From Acidobacteriota bacterium (GTDB taxonomy: Bacteria > Acidobacteriota > Holophagae > Acanthopleuribacterales > Acanthopleuribacteraceae), in the NCBI GenBank assembly GCA_020637335.1, contig JACJWC010000002.1, positions 1 through 64,000 on the forward strand: a stretch of DNA of 64,000 bases. Direction: 5' to 3'. Positions 34,691 through 42,547 of this stretch are shown here, piece after piece. Both the position numbers and the translations under genes were made by a program. Numbering within the stretch: position 1 is the first letter of the stretch; the number at the start of each line of letters is the position of its first letter. The notes beneath the pieces are model-generated. The model ran no database searches, had not been told where the DNA came from, and saw only the letters and a program-made list of their open reading frames with translations.

Positions 34691-34733
34691 GGACAGTCAC
34701 TTTTTGTGCCTCTGGACCAAAGAAGGACAGTCA
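34691..34733 (+). repeat. Two GGACAGTCA motifs upstream of sucA
   Basis: GGACAGTCACTTTTT at 34691 and GGACAGTCA at 34725 lie between the E1 gene and the truncated RHS fragment. They belong to the motif family that surrounds the RAYT gene at 50.9 kb and may mark an old recombination joint. Confidence 0.65.
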
Positions 34734-34788
34734 TCGTTCACACCCTTCCCCTCACTTCCCCTCATAGGCCACGCAGATCACCTTTGAA

Positions 34789-35814
34789 GTGGATTACATT
34801 CGTCACGTCAATTTCGATCCGGATCCGCAATCCATCGTCTATTTCGATTTTGAAGCAGGTTGCCAGGGCTGGGGCGATACCCAAACCGGCGTGACTAATC
34901 TTCAAGCCGTCGATGGCATACTGAGTGGGGATTCGACCAAAAATAATCCCACCCTTTACGGTTCGTACCTTTCCCCTTACTTCTCAGGCGCTAATTATAC
35001 CGAATGGCAAGTCCCCATGAAGGCAACGGCTGGTACGGAATGGCAACTCTACTGGGACTATTCTGGTGGGACATGGCAAAACGACCGCTCGATTACGGTG
35101 CCCATGATTGCAGATAACCAATGGCATACCTATACTTTAGATATGTTACAGAACTCCGAATGGACCGATCGCTCACCCGCGATCATGCGCATGGACCCCA
35201 CCAACGTGGCCGGTGCCCATTGCGAAATCGACTATATTCGCACTACGGATGCACCCGTTCCAGGTACCTTCGCCATGCCCAGCCGTCTGATGATTACCTT
35301 GGACAATTCGGCCTTTATGCTGGAAGGTTCATTTACAGATCCCTACGGCATCATCTGGTCGGATAACCAGGGTGATGAACGCGAACCCCACGGCTACACC
35401 GGCCAGGAACGCGAAGCCGACCTCGACCTTTACCACTACGGCGCCCGCATGTACATGCCCGAACTCGGCCGCTTCCTCCAAGTCGACCCCGCCCGCGAAT
35501 ATTGGAATTCCTATTCTTACGTGGGAAATAACCCTGTATCCTTAACTGACCCAGATGGTCAGGATAGCTGGGTTTTTTATTACAAAATTCATTTTGAAGG
35601 CCAAGCTACAGATGAAGGAAAAAAACTTGAATCACAGTACAGCAAACCTGTTCATTTAATCCCGGTATCTTCTCTAGTAGATTTCTCCAAAGGTTATGAG
35701 CAGATGATGCAAGATCCAGAAATTCAAACGGTATCAATGTTTTTCCATTCAAATGCACAAGAACTACTTTTTGATAGGCGAGGAGAAAATGGAACTGATA
35801 CATGGGAAGCCTGA
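34789..35814 (+). CDS. RHS repeat-associated core tip, 5'-truncated
   Basis: The frame opens abruptly after a TAG at 34765 and reads ITFEVDYIRHVNFDPD, the tail of a domain that recurs intact 130 residues later (AHCEIDYIRT), so the 5' part of a larger gene is missing. Residues 20-150 look like a carbohydrate-binding jelly-roll. Residues 195-255 are the RHS core motif (GYTGQEREADLDLYHYGARMYMP, GRFLQVDP, YSYVGNNPVSLTDPDG). The C-terminal 80 residues (SWVFYYKIHFEG to GTDTWEA) begin a toxin-like tip with VSMFFHSNA. An in-frame TGA interrupts the tip; the same frame continues in the next entry. Confidence 0.75.
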   Translation: MDYIRHVNFDPDPQSIVYFDFEAGCQGWGDTQTGVTNLQAVDGILSGDSTKNNPTLYGSYLSPYFSGANYTEWQVPMKATAGTEWQLYWDYSGGTWQNDRSITVPMIADNQWHTYTLDMLQNSEWTDRSPAIMRMDPTNVAGAHCEIDYIRTTDAPVPGTFAMPSRLMITLDNSAFMLEGSFTDPYGIIWSDNQGDEREPHGYTGQEREADLDLYHYGARMYMPELGRFLQVDPAREYWNSYSYVGNNPVSLTDPDGQDSWVFYYKIHFEGQATDEGKKLESQYSKPVHLIPVSSLVDFSKGYEQMMQDPEIQTVSMFFHSNAQELLFDRRGENGTDTWEA

Positions 35815-35841
35815 CTTACAACTTTAGAAGGAGTTAATGGC

Positions 35842-36168
35842 ATGGAGTCAAACAAGGCATATACTCTTGCGGGTGATTTGCCTAGTTATTCAGGGCATGG
35901 ACCTTTTCAGGTTAATTTATACGGTTGCAATGGAGCGGCAATGGAACATACCTATAACGGATTATCGCTTGCATACCAATTGTCAGAAAAACTACATACC
36001 ATAGTATACGGATTTGATGGTTCAATAAAATTTGACTCAAATGGAAAACCTATTAAGTCAATAGAACAGCATAATTTTGTGGAAAACATGGACAGAAATC
36101 CTTTAGGAAAAATTGGACTTTTTGTTGATCAAACTTCTGGTGATGCTAGAGGATATATTTTGGCTTGA
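35842..36168 (+). CDS. Second half of the RHS tip (toxin-like domain)
   Basis: This 108-residue frame is in phase with the preceding RHS tip, separated by one TGA and nine codons. The LYGCNGA motif (candidate catalytic Cys) pairs naturally with the FFHSNA motif (candidate His) of the first half. They resemble the two halves of one His/Cys hydrolase-like tip. AAGGAG eight bases before the ATG could allow re-initiation. The region is AT-rich relative to its surroundings, as expected for an exchanged tip. It is either an inactivated toxin or a split one. Confidence 0.55.
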   Translation: MESNKAYTLAGDLPSYSGHGPFQVNLYGCNGAAMEHTYNGLSLAYQLSEKLHTIVYGFDGSIKFDSNGKPIKSIEQHNFVENMDRNPLGKIGLFVDQTSGDARGYILA

Positions 36169-36254
36169 ATAATAACAATGTTATTTACTTTAGCGTTAAT
36201 CCATGGAGTAAGGCGCATACGACTAGCAAGGTTCGAGAGTAAGAAAAATAGATT

Positions 36255-36716
36255 ATGAAAATTAATAATTTTACTCGAAAACAAAAATTTTTTGGTGCCA
36301 TTATTGTGCCAGTGTTTGGAGTTTTTGGGCTTTGTATTTTTGTAATTCAATGTCGACCAGGCGGGAGGTGGGAGAATACTCATGCTGCGCACTTTCTTGC
36401 TCTTTTTTACAATATGAACTCTGTAAATATTTACACAAAAGATAGCATTGTTGAAAAAAAAATCCGTGTAGAGTGGGGAAGCACCAGTCCTTTGGGGGTA
36501 ACCCCAAAAAAATTTATTACCTTGTTTGATGGAAATAAATCCAATAAGCCTAAACAAGTCTATGGGTGGAATCTTTATAGAGTTTATTATGATGGAAAAG
36601 AATTACGTTCATTCCAATACTTCAATACAAATTATTGGTATGGCCACTCAGTAAATATTTATTTTAAAGGGGAAGAAGTTTCGCCTGATGTTGAGGTTGT
36701 TGTAGTCGGACCCTAA
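36255..36716 (+). CDS. Membrane-anchored hypothetical protein (candidate immunity protein)
   Basis: The 153-residue AT-rich gene encodes a basic N-terminal tip and one membrane helix (FGAIIVPVFGVFGLCIFVIQC). A soluble part of about 110 residues follows, rich in Tyr and Asn (RVYYDGKELRSFQYFNTNYWYG). I recognise no family. Its position directly after an RHS toxin-like tip, with the same low GC content, is the usual place for a cognate immunity gene. That role is inference only. Confidence 0.6.
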   Translation: MKINNFTRKQKFFGAIIVPVFGVFGLCIFVIQCRPGGRWENTHAAHFLALFYNMNSVNIYTKDSIVEKKIRVEWGSTSPLGVTPKKFITLFDGNKSNKPKQVYGWNLYRVYYDGKELRSFQYFNTNYWYGHSVNIYFKGEEVSPDVEVVVVGP

Positions 36717-36770
36717 TCAAGAGGACTGATCTTCCCCCGATTTAGTGGACAGTTGGTTGTTTAGAGTTGA

Positions 36771-36867
36771 TTATGCCACTTGGTGTTCATTTTGGAAGGT
36801 TTTGGGTGATGTTCCCAAGGTGGTATGGATTCGGATCGTGTTGTAGAAGCCTTCGATGAAAAAGGCT
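36771..36867 (-). pseudogene. C-terminal remnant of an IS3-family transposase (OrfB)
   Basis: Read on the minus strand this encodes AFFIEGFYNTIRIHTTLG followed by TSPKTFQNEHQVA and a stop, the characteristic end of IS3-type integrase-domain transposases. The frame continues on the far side of the IS66 element (39331 onward, reading LETKSDVA). The IS66 insertion therefore split it. A TTTAGTGGACAG end sequence at 36741-36752 resembles IS3-family termini. Confidence 0.75.
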
Positions 36868-36878
36868 GTAAGCGGTCG

Positions 36879-38438
36879 TTAATCTGCAGGGGGGTTGGTT
36901 GGGAGAAGTGCTTCGGCCGGGGTGCTGTTTTGGAGGCCGGTGAGTAAGTGGTTGAGGTAGCGGTCGGGTTTCCAGGTGTTGGCTTTTGCGGTTTCGACGA
37001 GGGAGAACCAGGTGGCCAGGGCGTGGGCACCGGCTGGGGTGTTGGCAAAAAGCCAGTTTTTGCGTCCAAGTGCAAAGGGGCGGATTTTGTTCTCGATTGG
37101 GTTATTGTCCAGGGTCATGTAAGGGCTGCTTGCGTAATTTTGGACGTACGGCAAGGTGTCAAGCGCGTAGGCGATCGCCTGGCCCAGTGATGTTTTGGGT
37201 GGGATCAAGTCCTTAAGATTCAGGAGCTTGGTTTTCAAGTCCTCGAGCAACGGCACGACCTTCTGGCTTCGCTTGGCCAGCAGGTCTTCTGCGGTGAGGA
37301 CCTCGTCCAGTACCTGGCTTTCTGCTTGGTAGATGGCCTTAATGTCCTTGACGATTTCGTGGGCGTTGTCCAACGTTTTGGAGCGTTTCTGGCCATGACT
37401 GGCCTTGGCTGCCTCCACGAACTTGCGGCGCACATGGGCCAGGCAGTAGACATGAACCCAGCCTTGCTCGGCCGCATCCTTGCCGTGCAGGAAGTGATAA
37501 CCCTTGTATTCGTCCGTCTGCACATGGCCTTGGAAATTCGCCACCAAGTCTTGGGCCACCTTCGCACTGCGGGTTGGCTGGTACCAATACAAGACGATTT
37601 CGGGCTCACGTTCTGATTTTAACGGGTCTGGCTTGAGCGGTGGACCGGCTCGCAACAACCACATGTAGGATTTGGTCGTGTTTTTCCTGTTTTCTTCGTT
37701 CATGACCTGGATCGATGTCTCATCCAGGTTGATGCCCGCCCGTTTTTTGGCCATTTCGGTCAGGATTTGGAGAATTTCCTCGCATTTTTCGGCCAAAGTG
37801 ATCGTCCAACTGGCCATCGTGTTGCGGTTCAGGGCAAATCCCAGGCGTTCATACTGTTTTTCCAGGCGGTAAAACGGCAGGGAATCCGCGATTTTAGCGG
37901 TCAGGATGTGGGTCATCAAGGACGGCGTGACCGGCGAATTGTCGATCAACGACGGCGGTAGCGGCGCGATGGAAACCGTTGGCCCTTCACCGTTTATGCC
38001 CTGGCAGGCCTTGCACGCGTATTTGTAGCGGATATAGCAGATGGCCTTGATTTTGGCCGGAACATACTCGGTTTTCTTGGTCTCTTCCCGACCGATGCGA
38101 ACCTTTTCCGCCCCGCATCCGCAGTGTTTTTCCGCTTCCGGGATGTCCAGCACGACCTCTTCGGTTTCCAGGTCTGGGCTAACACCTTTGCGACCCGGTT
38201 TCTTGCGGTTATACGAGATATGCTCGGTTTCATCCGCTTCTGGACTGGGCGCAACAGGCTCGGCATCAAACAGCAATAACTGGCTGGCCGCTTCCGAAGA
38301 AGGCGAGAATTGACGCGCGTTCATCAAGCGAATCTTCTCGCGCAACAACTTGTTTTCATCCTCCAAATAGCTGACTTTTTTCTGGGATTTTTCCAGTTCA
38401 GCTTGGGTGGAAATGAGTCTAGAAACGACATCGACCAT
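36879..38438 (-). CDS. tnpC: IS66 family transposase TnpC
   Basis: The 519-residue transposase starts at MVDVVSRLISTQ with a coiled-coil leader. A zinc-binding HCGCG..CKAC segment follows (about residues 105-150). The DDE core has the first Asp in GINLDETSIQV, the second in VQTDEYKGYHFL, and the Glu in NNPIENKIRPFALGRKNWLFA. The C-terminal IS66 domain (WFSLVETAKANTWKPDRYLNHLL) is complete. The frame is open to an ATG at 38477 (MFHVEH), an alternative start that overlaps a striking palindrome. It is last in the tnpABC operon. Confidence 0.93.
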   Translation of the reverse strand: MVDVVSRLISTQAELEKSQKKVSYLEDENKLLREKIRLMNARQFSPSSEAASQLLLFDAEPVAPSPEADETEHISYNRKKPGRKGVSPDLETEEVVLDIPEAEKHCGCGAEKVRIGREETKKTEYVPAKIKAICYIRYKYACKACQGINGEGPTVSIAPLPPSLIDNSPVTPSLMTHILTAKIADSLPFYRLEKQYERLGFALNRNTMASWTITLAEKCEEILQILTEMAKKRAGINLDETSIQVMNEENRKNTTKSYMWLLRAGPPLKPDPLKSEREPEIVLYWYQPTRSAKVAQDLVANFQGHVQTDEYKGYHFLHGKDAAEQGWVHVYCLAHVRRKFVEAAKASHGQKRSKTLDNAHEIVKDIKAIYQAESQVLDEVLTAEDLLAKRSQKVVPLLEDLKTKLLNLKDLIPPKTSLGQAIAYALDTLPYVQNYASSPYMTLDNNPIENKIRPFALGRKNWLFANTPAGAHALATWFSLVETAKANTWKPDRYLNHLLTGLQNSTPAEALLPTNPPAD

Positions 38439-38456
38439 GCCGGGATTATAGCATGG

Positions 38457-38480
38457 TAAATGTTCTACATGGAACATTTA
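38457..38480. repeat. 24-bp perfect palindrome resembling parS
   Basis: TAAATGTTC and GAACATTTA flank a 6-base centre. The inner 16-mer TGTTCTACATGGAACA agrees with the ParB site consensus TGTTTCACGTGAAACA at 12 of 16 positions. It lies between tnpB and tnpC and overlaps the first possible tnpC start. Confidence 0.5.
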
Positions 38481-38556
38481 AGTATCTGATAATAAATAAT
38501 TTATGTGATATTTTGGCTCGATTTTTGCTCTCTTTTTAGTCTTTTTCGCCCTCTTT

Positions 38557-38898
38557 TCATGTTACCTGACGGTAATGCAACTTCTCGTGGGCTTGCGACA
38601 CATCCAGTCCCGCCAATAACCACGCAAGCGCACGTTGATCGATTTCGAGCACCTCTGCTTCCGTCTCTGGCCAGCGGAATCGATGCTCCTCCAGTCGTTT
38701 CAACCATAAACAGAATCCGTTCTGGTCCCAATAAAGAATCTTGATCCGGTTGCGTGGCCGATTACAAAACACAAAAAAATCCCCGCCAAAAAGATCTTTG
38801 CCCAGGAATCCTTCCACTAATATCGCCAAACCATTGATCGACTTGCGCATATCGGTGTTGCCCAGCGCCAAATACACCTTTCCGGATTGCGGCAGCAT
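38557..38898 (-). CDS. tnpB: IS66 accessory protein TnpB
   Basis: The 113-residue protein matches IS66 Orf2: VYLALGNTDMRKSINGLAILVE, then LFGGDFFVFCNRPRNRIKILYWDQNGFCLWLKRLE and FRWP. It is required with TnpA for transposition of many IS66 elements. It starts one base inside the end of tnpA. Confidence 0.93.
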   Translation of the reverse strand: MLPQSGKVYLALGNTDMRKSINGLAILVEGFLGKDLFGGDFFVFCNRPRNRIKILYWDQNGFCLWLKRLEEHRFRWPETEAEVLEIDQRALAWLLAGLDVSQAHEKLHYRQVT

Positions 38899-39248
38899 CA
38901 GCCCACCGCCTTCATCGCACGCAGCACCGACACCAGACGCTGCTCATCTACCGACTCAGATGCAACTTCCAAAACAAAACTACCCATTCGAATGGTCAGG
39001 CCAGCAGTCGAAGCAGATCTCGAAGTCTCTGTAGAGCCATTTTCCTTGTCAAACTCGACCACAGACACAGGTACGAGTTTGGATATGCGATTCTCAGCGT
39101 GTCTCGAAGCCCAATAAAAAAAGCGCGCATAGTCCAACCCGTGTTCGCGACAAAACGCAGCCTTGCTCAGCCCACTCTTCATCCACGCTTCAACGTCCAC
39201 AGCCCAAGCCTTCGCAGATTTCGGCCGCTCCTTAAACACCAACTTCAT
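38898..39248 (-). CDS. tnpA: IS66 accessory protein TnpA
   Basis: The 116-residue protein has the N-terminal helix-turn-helix of IS66 Orf1 (WMKSGLSKAAFCREHGLDYARFFYWASRH). A short beta region follows near the C-terminus (IRMGSFVLEVASESVDEQRLVSVLRAM). It is first in the tnpABC operon, just inside the right inverted repeat. Confidence 0.88.
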   Translation of the reverse strand: MKLVFKERPKSAKAWAVDVEAWMKSGLSKAAFCREHGLDYARFFYWASRHAENRISKLVPVSVVEFDKENGSTETSRSASTAGLTIRMGSFVLEVASESVDEQRLVSVLRAMKAVG

Positions 39249-39346
39249 CGGCCACCTCCTCAGGCAGCCAAATTAACACCCCCCATTCACCCCCGCACAG
39301 ATGCACCAAATTGATCGCTTACAAAAGGCTACATCGCTCTTGGTCT

Positions 39347-39808
39347 CTAATCGAGATGAATAATGATGGCGGTGATGCGGGAGCGGATGGGAGTCATGAT
39401 GTGGAGTTGGAGTGTTTTGGTGAGCTGGTGGTCCCCGATCAGAATCAAGGAAGCGGCGGAGGTTCCCTGAAGAGGCATACTGAGGAGTGAACAGCAGTCC
39501 AGAAGGGTTTCGCGCTCCATCATGTGGGCATCATCGATGATGAGAACGGGAAAGGGTTGATGGGATTGCGGGCCATGTTGCTGGATGAATTTCTGGAGTT
39601 TGACGAGCAGGGGGACTTGGCGGCCCGCAGCATCCACCCCGAGCAGGTCGGCCAGGGCGCGGTGAATGCCGCTGCGCTTCAGCCCGGCATAAGCCAGGAA
39701 GACGGGTTGGTAGTGTTTGGGGTCGAGTTGTCGGATCAGGTGCTGGACGAAGGTGGATTTGCCGACCCCGGAAGGGCCGGTGAAGGCCAAGGATTTGGCC
39801 CCTATCAA
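39347..39808 (-). pseudogene. Truncated ExeA/TniB-like AAA ATPase
   Basis: The 153 codons encode a transposon-type AAA ATPase core: Walker A GPSGVGKSTF, Walker B FPVLIIDDAH, and sensor SLILIGDHQLTKTLQL. Family members normally have an N-terminal FxxxPF region of 40-50 residues and continue past the RSRITAIIIHL strand. Both ends are missing here. The 3' end runs into the IS3-family remnant, and a stop precedes the GTPase-like loop on the 5' side. It is probably a leftover of a two-protein transposon. Confidence 0.7.
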
Positions 39809-40157
39809 AACGTTTAATCTGAGTTGGAGCCAGGTCAGGCAGAGCTAAAAGCTGCCGCCGCCGCATTCGCTTATAAATCCGTTACGTTGAAAATACAGGT
39901 TTACCGCCCCTTAGAATCAACGGTTCGGAAAGCGTTTTGGAGTCACCATGAACGGCAGGAGGGATTGGCGGTATCGCTAAAATGGGGGAGCGCCAAATGA
40001 GCATAAAGCGGGCGCTCCAATTTTTAAATCGGGACCCGGCCCCCTGGACCCCCAATCTTGCCGGCGGCGGTTAAAAGGCGTTAGCCGCGCCGCAGGCGGC
40101 CATGATACCAGGGGGCCCAACCCCATTTAAAAACTCGTTCGTCCGTTTATCCCTCCT
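39809..40157. other. Structured non-coding DNA
   Basis: A terminator-like hairpin GGAGCGCC / GGCGCTCC lies at 39987-40018, followed by AATTTTTAAAT. A large nested palindrome occupies 40021-40133 (TTTTTAAAT with ATTTAAAAA, and GGCCCCCTGG with CCAGGGGGCC inside it). No gene is supported. Confidence 0.6.
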
Positions 40158-40646
40158 TTGGCTTGGTTGTTGAACCAGCGTTGGGGAAAACCGACCGACC
40201 TGGGTATCGATACGTGGTCGGCGGCATCAATCGTGGCGGAGATTGTGCAGTTCTCCAGATTTGAAAAAGCCTTCCATTTAATGGCATACCTCGGTCTGTT
40301 GCCCTCGGAGTCTTCTTCAGGTAAACGGATAAGCCGGGGTGCAATCAGCAAGATGGGGAATACCCGGGTGCGCCGATTGTTGGTTGAGGCGGCCCTTAAA
40401 TACCGATGTGCACCCAATTGCGCGTCAGTGACCCTCAAAAGACGCTGGAAAGACTTGCCGGAGGAAATCGTCGAGCATGCCTGGAAAGCACAACTTCGTT
40501 TTAACCGCAGGTACCATCGTATGCGCAGCAAAGGCAAACCCGTCAACGTCATTACGATTGCAATCGCGCGGGAATTGGTTGGCTTCATATGGGCTATTGC
40601 CACGCAGATCGAACGGGAAAGTAACCAAAAAAGCCAAGTCGCCTAG
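40158..40646 (+). pseudogene. IS110-family transposase C-terminal remnant
   Basis: The 162-codon frame matches the C-terminal Transposase_20 half of IS110 enzymes: SIVAEIVQFSRFEKAFHLMAYLGLLPSE, SGKRISRGAISKMGNTRVRRLLVEAAL, then a basic tail. The N-terminal DEDD RuvC-like domain is absent, so it cannot be active alone. The long non-coding tail to about 40960 may include the original right end of the element. Confidence 0.85.
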
Positions 40647-41144
40647 GCAAATCAGCAGAAAAATCCTAAGTTTAAACCGAGACCCGAATGAAAAGATTGA
40701 AAGGAGAAGACGGGACGTAGCATCAGGGTTCAGGATATGCTCGACACCGCACTTAATCTGGCAATCCCGAAAAGGTTGATCCACGCTTGGAGTCAGGAGC
40801 AATCCAAACAGAACACGTGAAATGCCGGTAACCAACCCGCGAATACCAGTGTGTAAACCCCAGATGGACTGGTTCTAAACCGTCTTCTCCTTTGAGTCTT
40901 TTGATCTACCCCGACAATTCACCTTGACAATGCCGTTCATACCAGTGCGGTGACGTGTCACCGCTTTTGACTTACGGCCGAGCGGTGATTTGGCGTTAAG
41001 AAGCAAAACCAGCCCTCGCCTTGGTCTCGGTGGGGCCTCCAAGCAACGGTAACCCAGGCTTGTTCGTGACAGTTGGATTCTTGGGGCAGGGAATTTTGTT
41101 TGATGTAGGAAATCGGGTTGATGATGGGCTTCAAAGGCATCTCC

Positions 41145-41200
41145 TTCGTGGAATGCTGCACCTCGGTGCAGCTCTTAACCTATCCACCTCGGTGGATGGG
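41145..41200 (+). repeat. REP-like hairpin pair, copy 3 (diverged)
   Basis: The head TTCGTGGAATGCTG is shared with the other copies. Stem 1 is GCTGCACC / GGTGCAGC and stem 2 is TATCCACC / GGTGGATG, both with TC-type loops. The stems differ from copies 1 and 2 in sequence but keep pairing, which indicates structure conservation. Confidence 0.65.
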
Positions 41201-41315
41201 CTCTCAGTCGCCGACAGGAGGTGGGACCACGGGATGCCGGAATTAGACGGGATTTGGTTTTAGGTTTTTAGGCTTGGGGTTTCGGTCGCTTGCTACGGGT
41301 TTTGTTGGTGTGGGC

Positions 41316-41377
41316 GGGGTTGGTCGCCATCGAGATGGCGACCGCGGGAGCTGTTTCCAGAAACAGCACTCCACGAA
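41316..41377 (-). repeat. REP-like hairpin pair, copy 2
   Basis: On the minus strand this reads TTCGTGGAGTGCTG, then stems GCTGTTTC / GAAACAGC and GGTCGCCAT / ATGGCGACC. It is nearly identical to copy 1 at 21897-21958. With copy 3 on the opposite strand 115 bases away it forms a REPIN-like inverted pair. Confidence 0.75.
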
Positions 41378-41496
41378 GGAGCTGGTGTCCAGCGTTTGTG
41401 CGGGTGAATTGCCATGGGTCACCAATGGGTAGGAATAGGTGGGTTCGTCTGGTGCCTTTTCTGTGGTTGGCCTTCAGTTCTCTGGATCCCCAAAAT

Positions 41497-41506
41497 GTGA
41501 CTGTCC
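41497..41506 (-). repeat. GGACAGTCAC motif (single)
   Basis: GTGACTGTCC followed by TTTTC, one more member of the RAYT-associated motif family. Confidence 0.55.
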
Positions 41507-41611
41507 TTTTCTTGCGGCCAAGTCCGGCGGGGTAGGGAATAGGATGGGGGTATTTCTTTGTTCCTTCTGGGTTAATCATCCGTGTTAAGGTGATTGACCC
41601 CGGAGGTTGAT

Positions 41612-42544
41612 GTGTCGGTGAGTCTGAGTCCAACCAAGTTTAAAGATCCTTTTACCACTGCTAAAGGGGAAGAACGCGCCTGGGTGACCCTCACAGATCT
41701 TCAAACCTTGTGGATTAATACAGGCACGCTGTGCAATTTGAGCTGTGCGCACTGTTACATCGAATCCTCGCCCCAAAATGATCGGTTGGCCTTCATCTCG
41801 GCAAGCGAAGTTCAAGCCTATTTGGATGAAATTCGCGATTTGGGTTGGCAAACGCCGGAAATCGGCTTGACGGGCGGAGAACCCCTGATCAACCCGGAGA
41901 TCATGCCCATTCTGAAGCTCATTTTGGATCGCGGGTTTCGCGTTCTGATCCTGACCAATGCCTACCACGTGGTGGGTCGGCATAAAAAGGCGTTGGCCCA
42001 AATCCCTGCCGAACTGCGGCAAAAAATGGAGTTCCGGGTGAGTTTGGATCATTTCCGGGTCCAAGAGCATGATTTGGAGCGCGGAGAGGGGACCTTTGAA
42101 GTGAGTGTCAAGGGCCTGAAATGGTTGGCTGATGAAGGATTTAAGGTTGCGGTGGCCGGTCGTTCGCGTTGGCAGGAATCGCAAGCTGAAATCCGGGCGG
42201 GGTTTGGCGCGTTATTCGCCAAATGGGCATTGCCGTTGGATGCCGAAAACCCGCATCAACTCGTCATTTTTCCCGAGATGGATGCGCATGTCGATGTGCC
42301 TGAAATAACCACGGCCTGTTGGCAAATTCTCAATAAACGGCCCGAATCGGTCATGTGCGCTTCTTCGCGTATGGTGGTGAAACCCAAGGGTGGGAAACCG
42401 CAGATCCAAGCCTGCACCTTATTGGCCTATGAGCCGGAGTTTACGGTTGGTCACGACTTGGCCAGCATGAAGCGCGATGTTCGGCTCAATCATCCCCATT
42501 GCGCCAAATTTTGTGTGCTCGGTGGCGCCTCCTGCTCAGTTTAA
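41612..42544 (+). CDS. Radical SAM domain protein
   Basis: The 310-residue protein has the radical SAM motif CNLSCAHC near residue 40, then GLTGGEPLINPEI (the GGE motif), ILTNAYH and FRVSLDHF strands. A C-terminal cluster (QACTLL, HPHCAKFC, GASC) could bind an extra iron-sulphur cluster. GGAGG five bases before the GTG at 41612 selects that start over the TTG at 41594. The substrate is unknown, and no precursor peptide gene is apparent next to it. It is convergent with the UbiB-like gene. Confidence 0.85.
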   Translation: MSVSLSPTKFKDPFTTAKGEERAWVTLTDLQTLWINTGTLCNLSCAHCYIESSPQNDRLAFISASEVQAYLDEIRDLGWQTPEIGLTGGEPLINPEIMPILKLILDRGFRVLILTNAYHVVGRHKKALAQIPAELRQKMEFRVSLDHFRVQEHDLERGEGTFEVSVKGLKWLADEGFKVAVAGRSRWQESQAEIRAGFGALFAKWALPLDAENPHQLVIFPEMDAHVDVPEITTACWQILNKRPESVMCASSRMVVKPKGGKPQIQACTLLAYEPEFTVGHDLASMKRDVRLNHPHCAKFCVLGGASCSV

Positions 42545-42547
42545 TAG

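Larger units (their letters stand above)
36868..39322 (-). mobile_element. Complete IS66-family element
   Basis: The ends read GTAAGCGGTC (36868-36877) and, complemented, GTAAGCGATC (39313-39322), the standard IS66 terminus. The 8-bp direct repeat AAAAGGCT flanks both sides (36860-36867 and 39323-39330), as expected for this family. The 2,455-bp element carries tnpA, tnpB and tnpC on the minus strand with no disruption, so it is probably recent and functional. Confidence 0.93.
40647..41611. other. Gene-free accessory region
   Basis: Contains an imperfect 25-bp inverted repeat (40690-40714 with 40880-40903), a terminator-like palindrome GCGGTGACGTGTCACCGC followed by TTTT (40947-40968), two REP-like hairpin pairs in opposite orientation (41145-41200 and 41316-41377) and one GTGACTGTCC motif (41497). 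No credible gene is seen over 960 bases. Confidence 0.7.

Noticed and set aside
35812..35814. In-frame TGA read as selenocysteine
   Set aside because: No SECIS-like hairpin is evident right after it, the following residues are not a redox motif, and no selenoprotein genes are seen nearby; a nonsense mutation or split gene is simpler.
36255..36557. Minus-strand frame opposite the candidate immunity gene (142 codons)
   Set aside because: It is a shadow of the AT-rich plus-strand gene, with no ribosome site and a poor residue mix.
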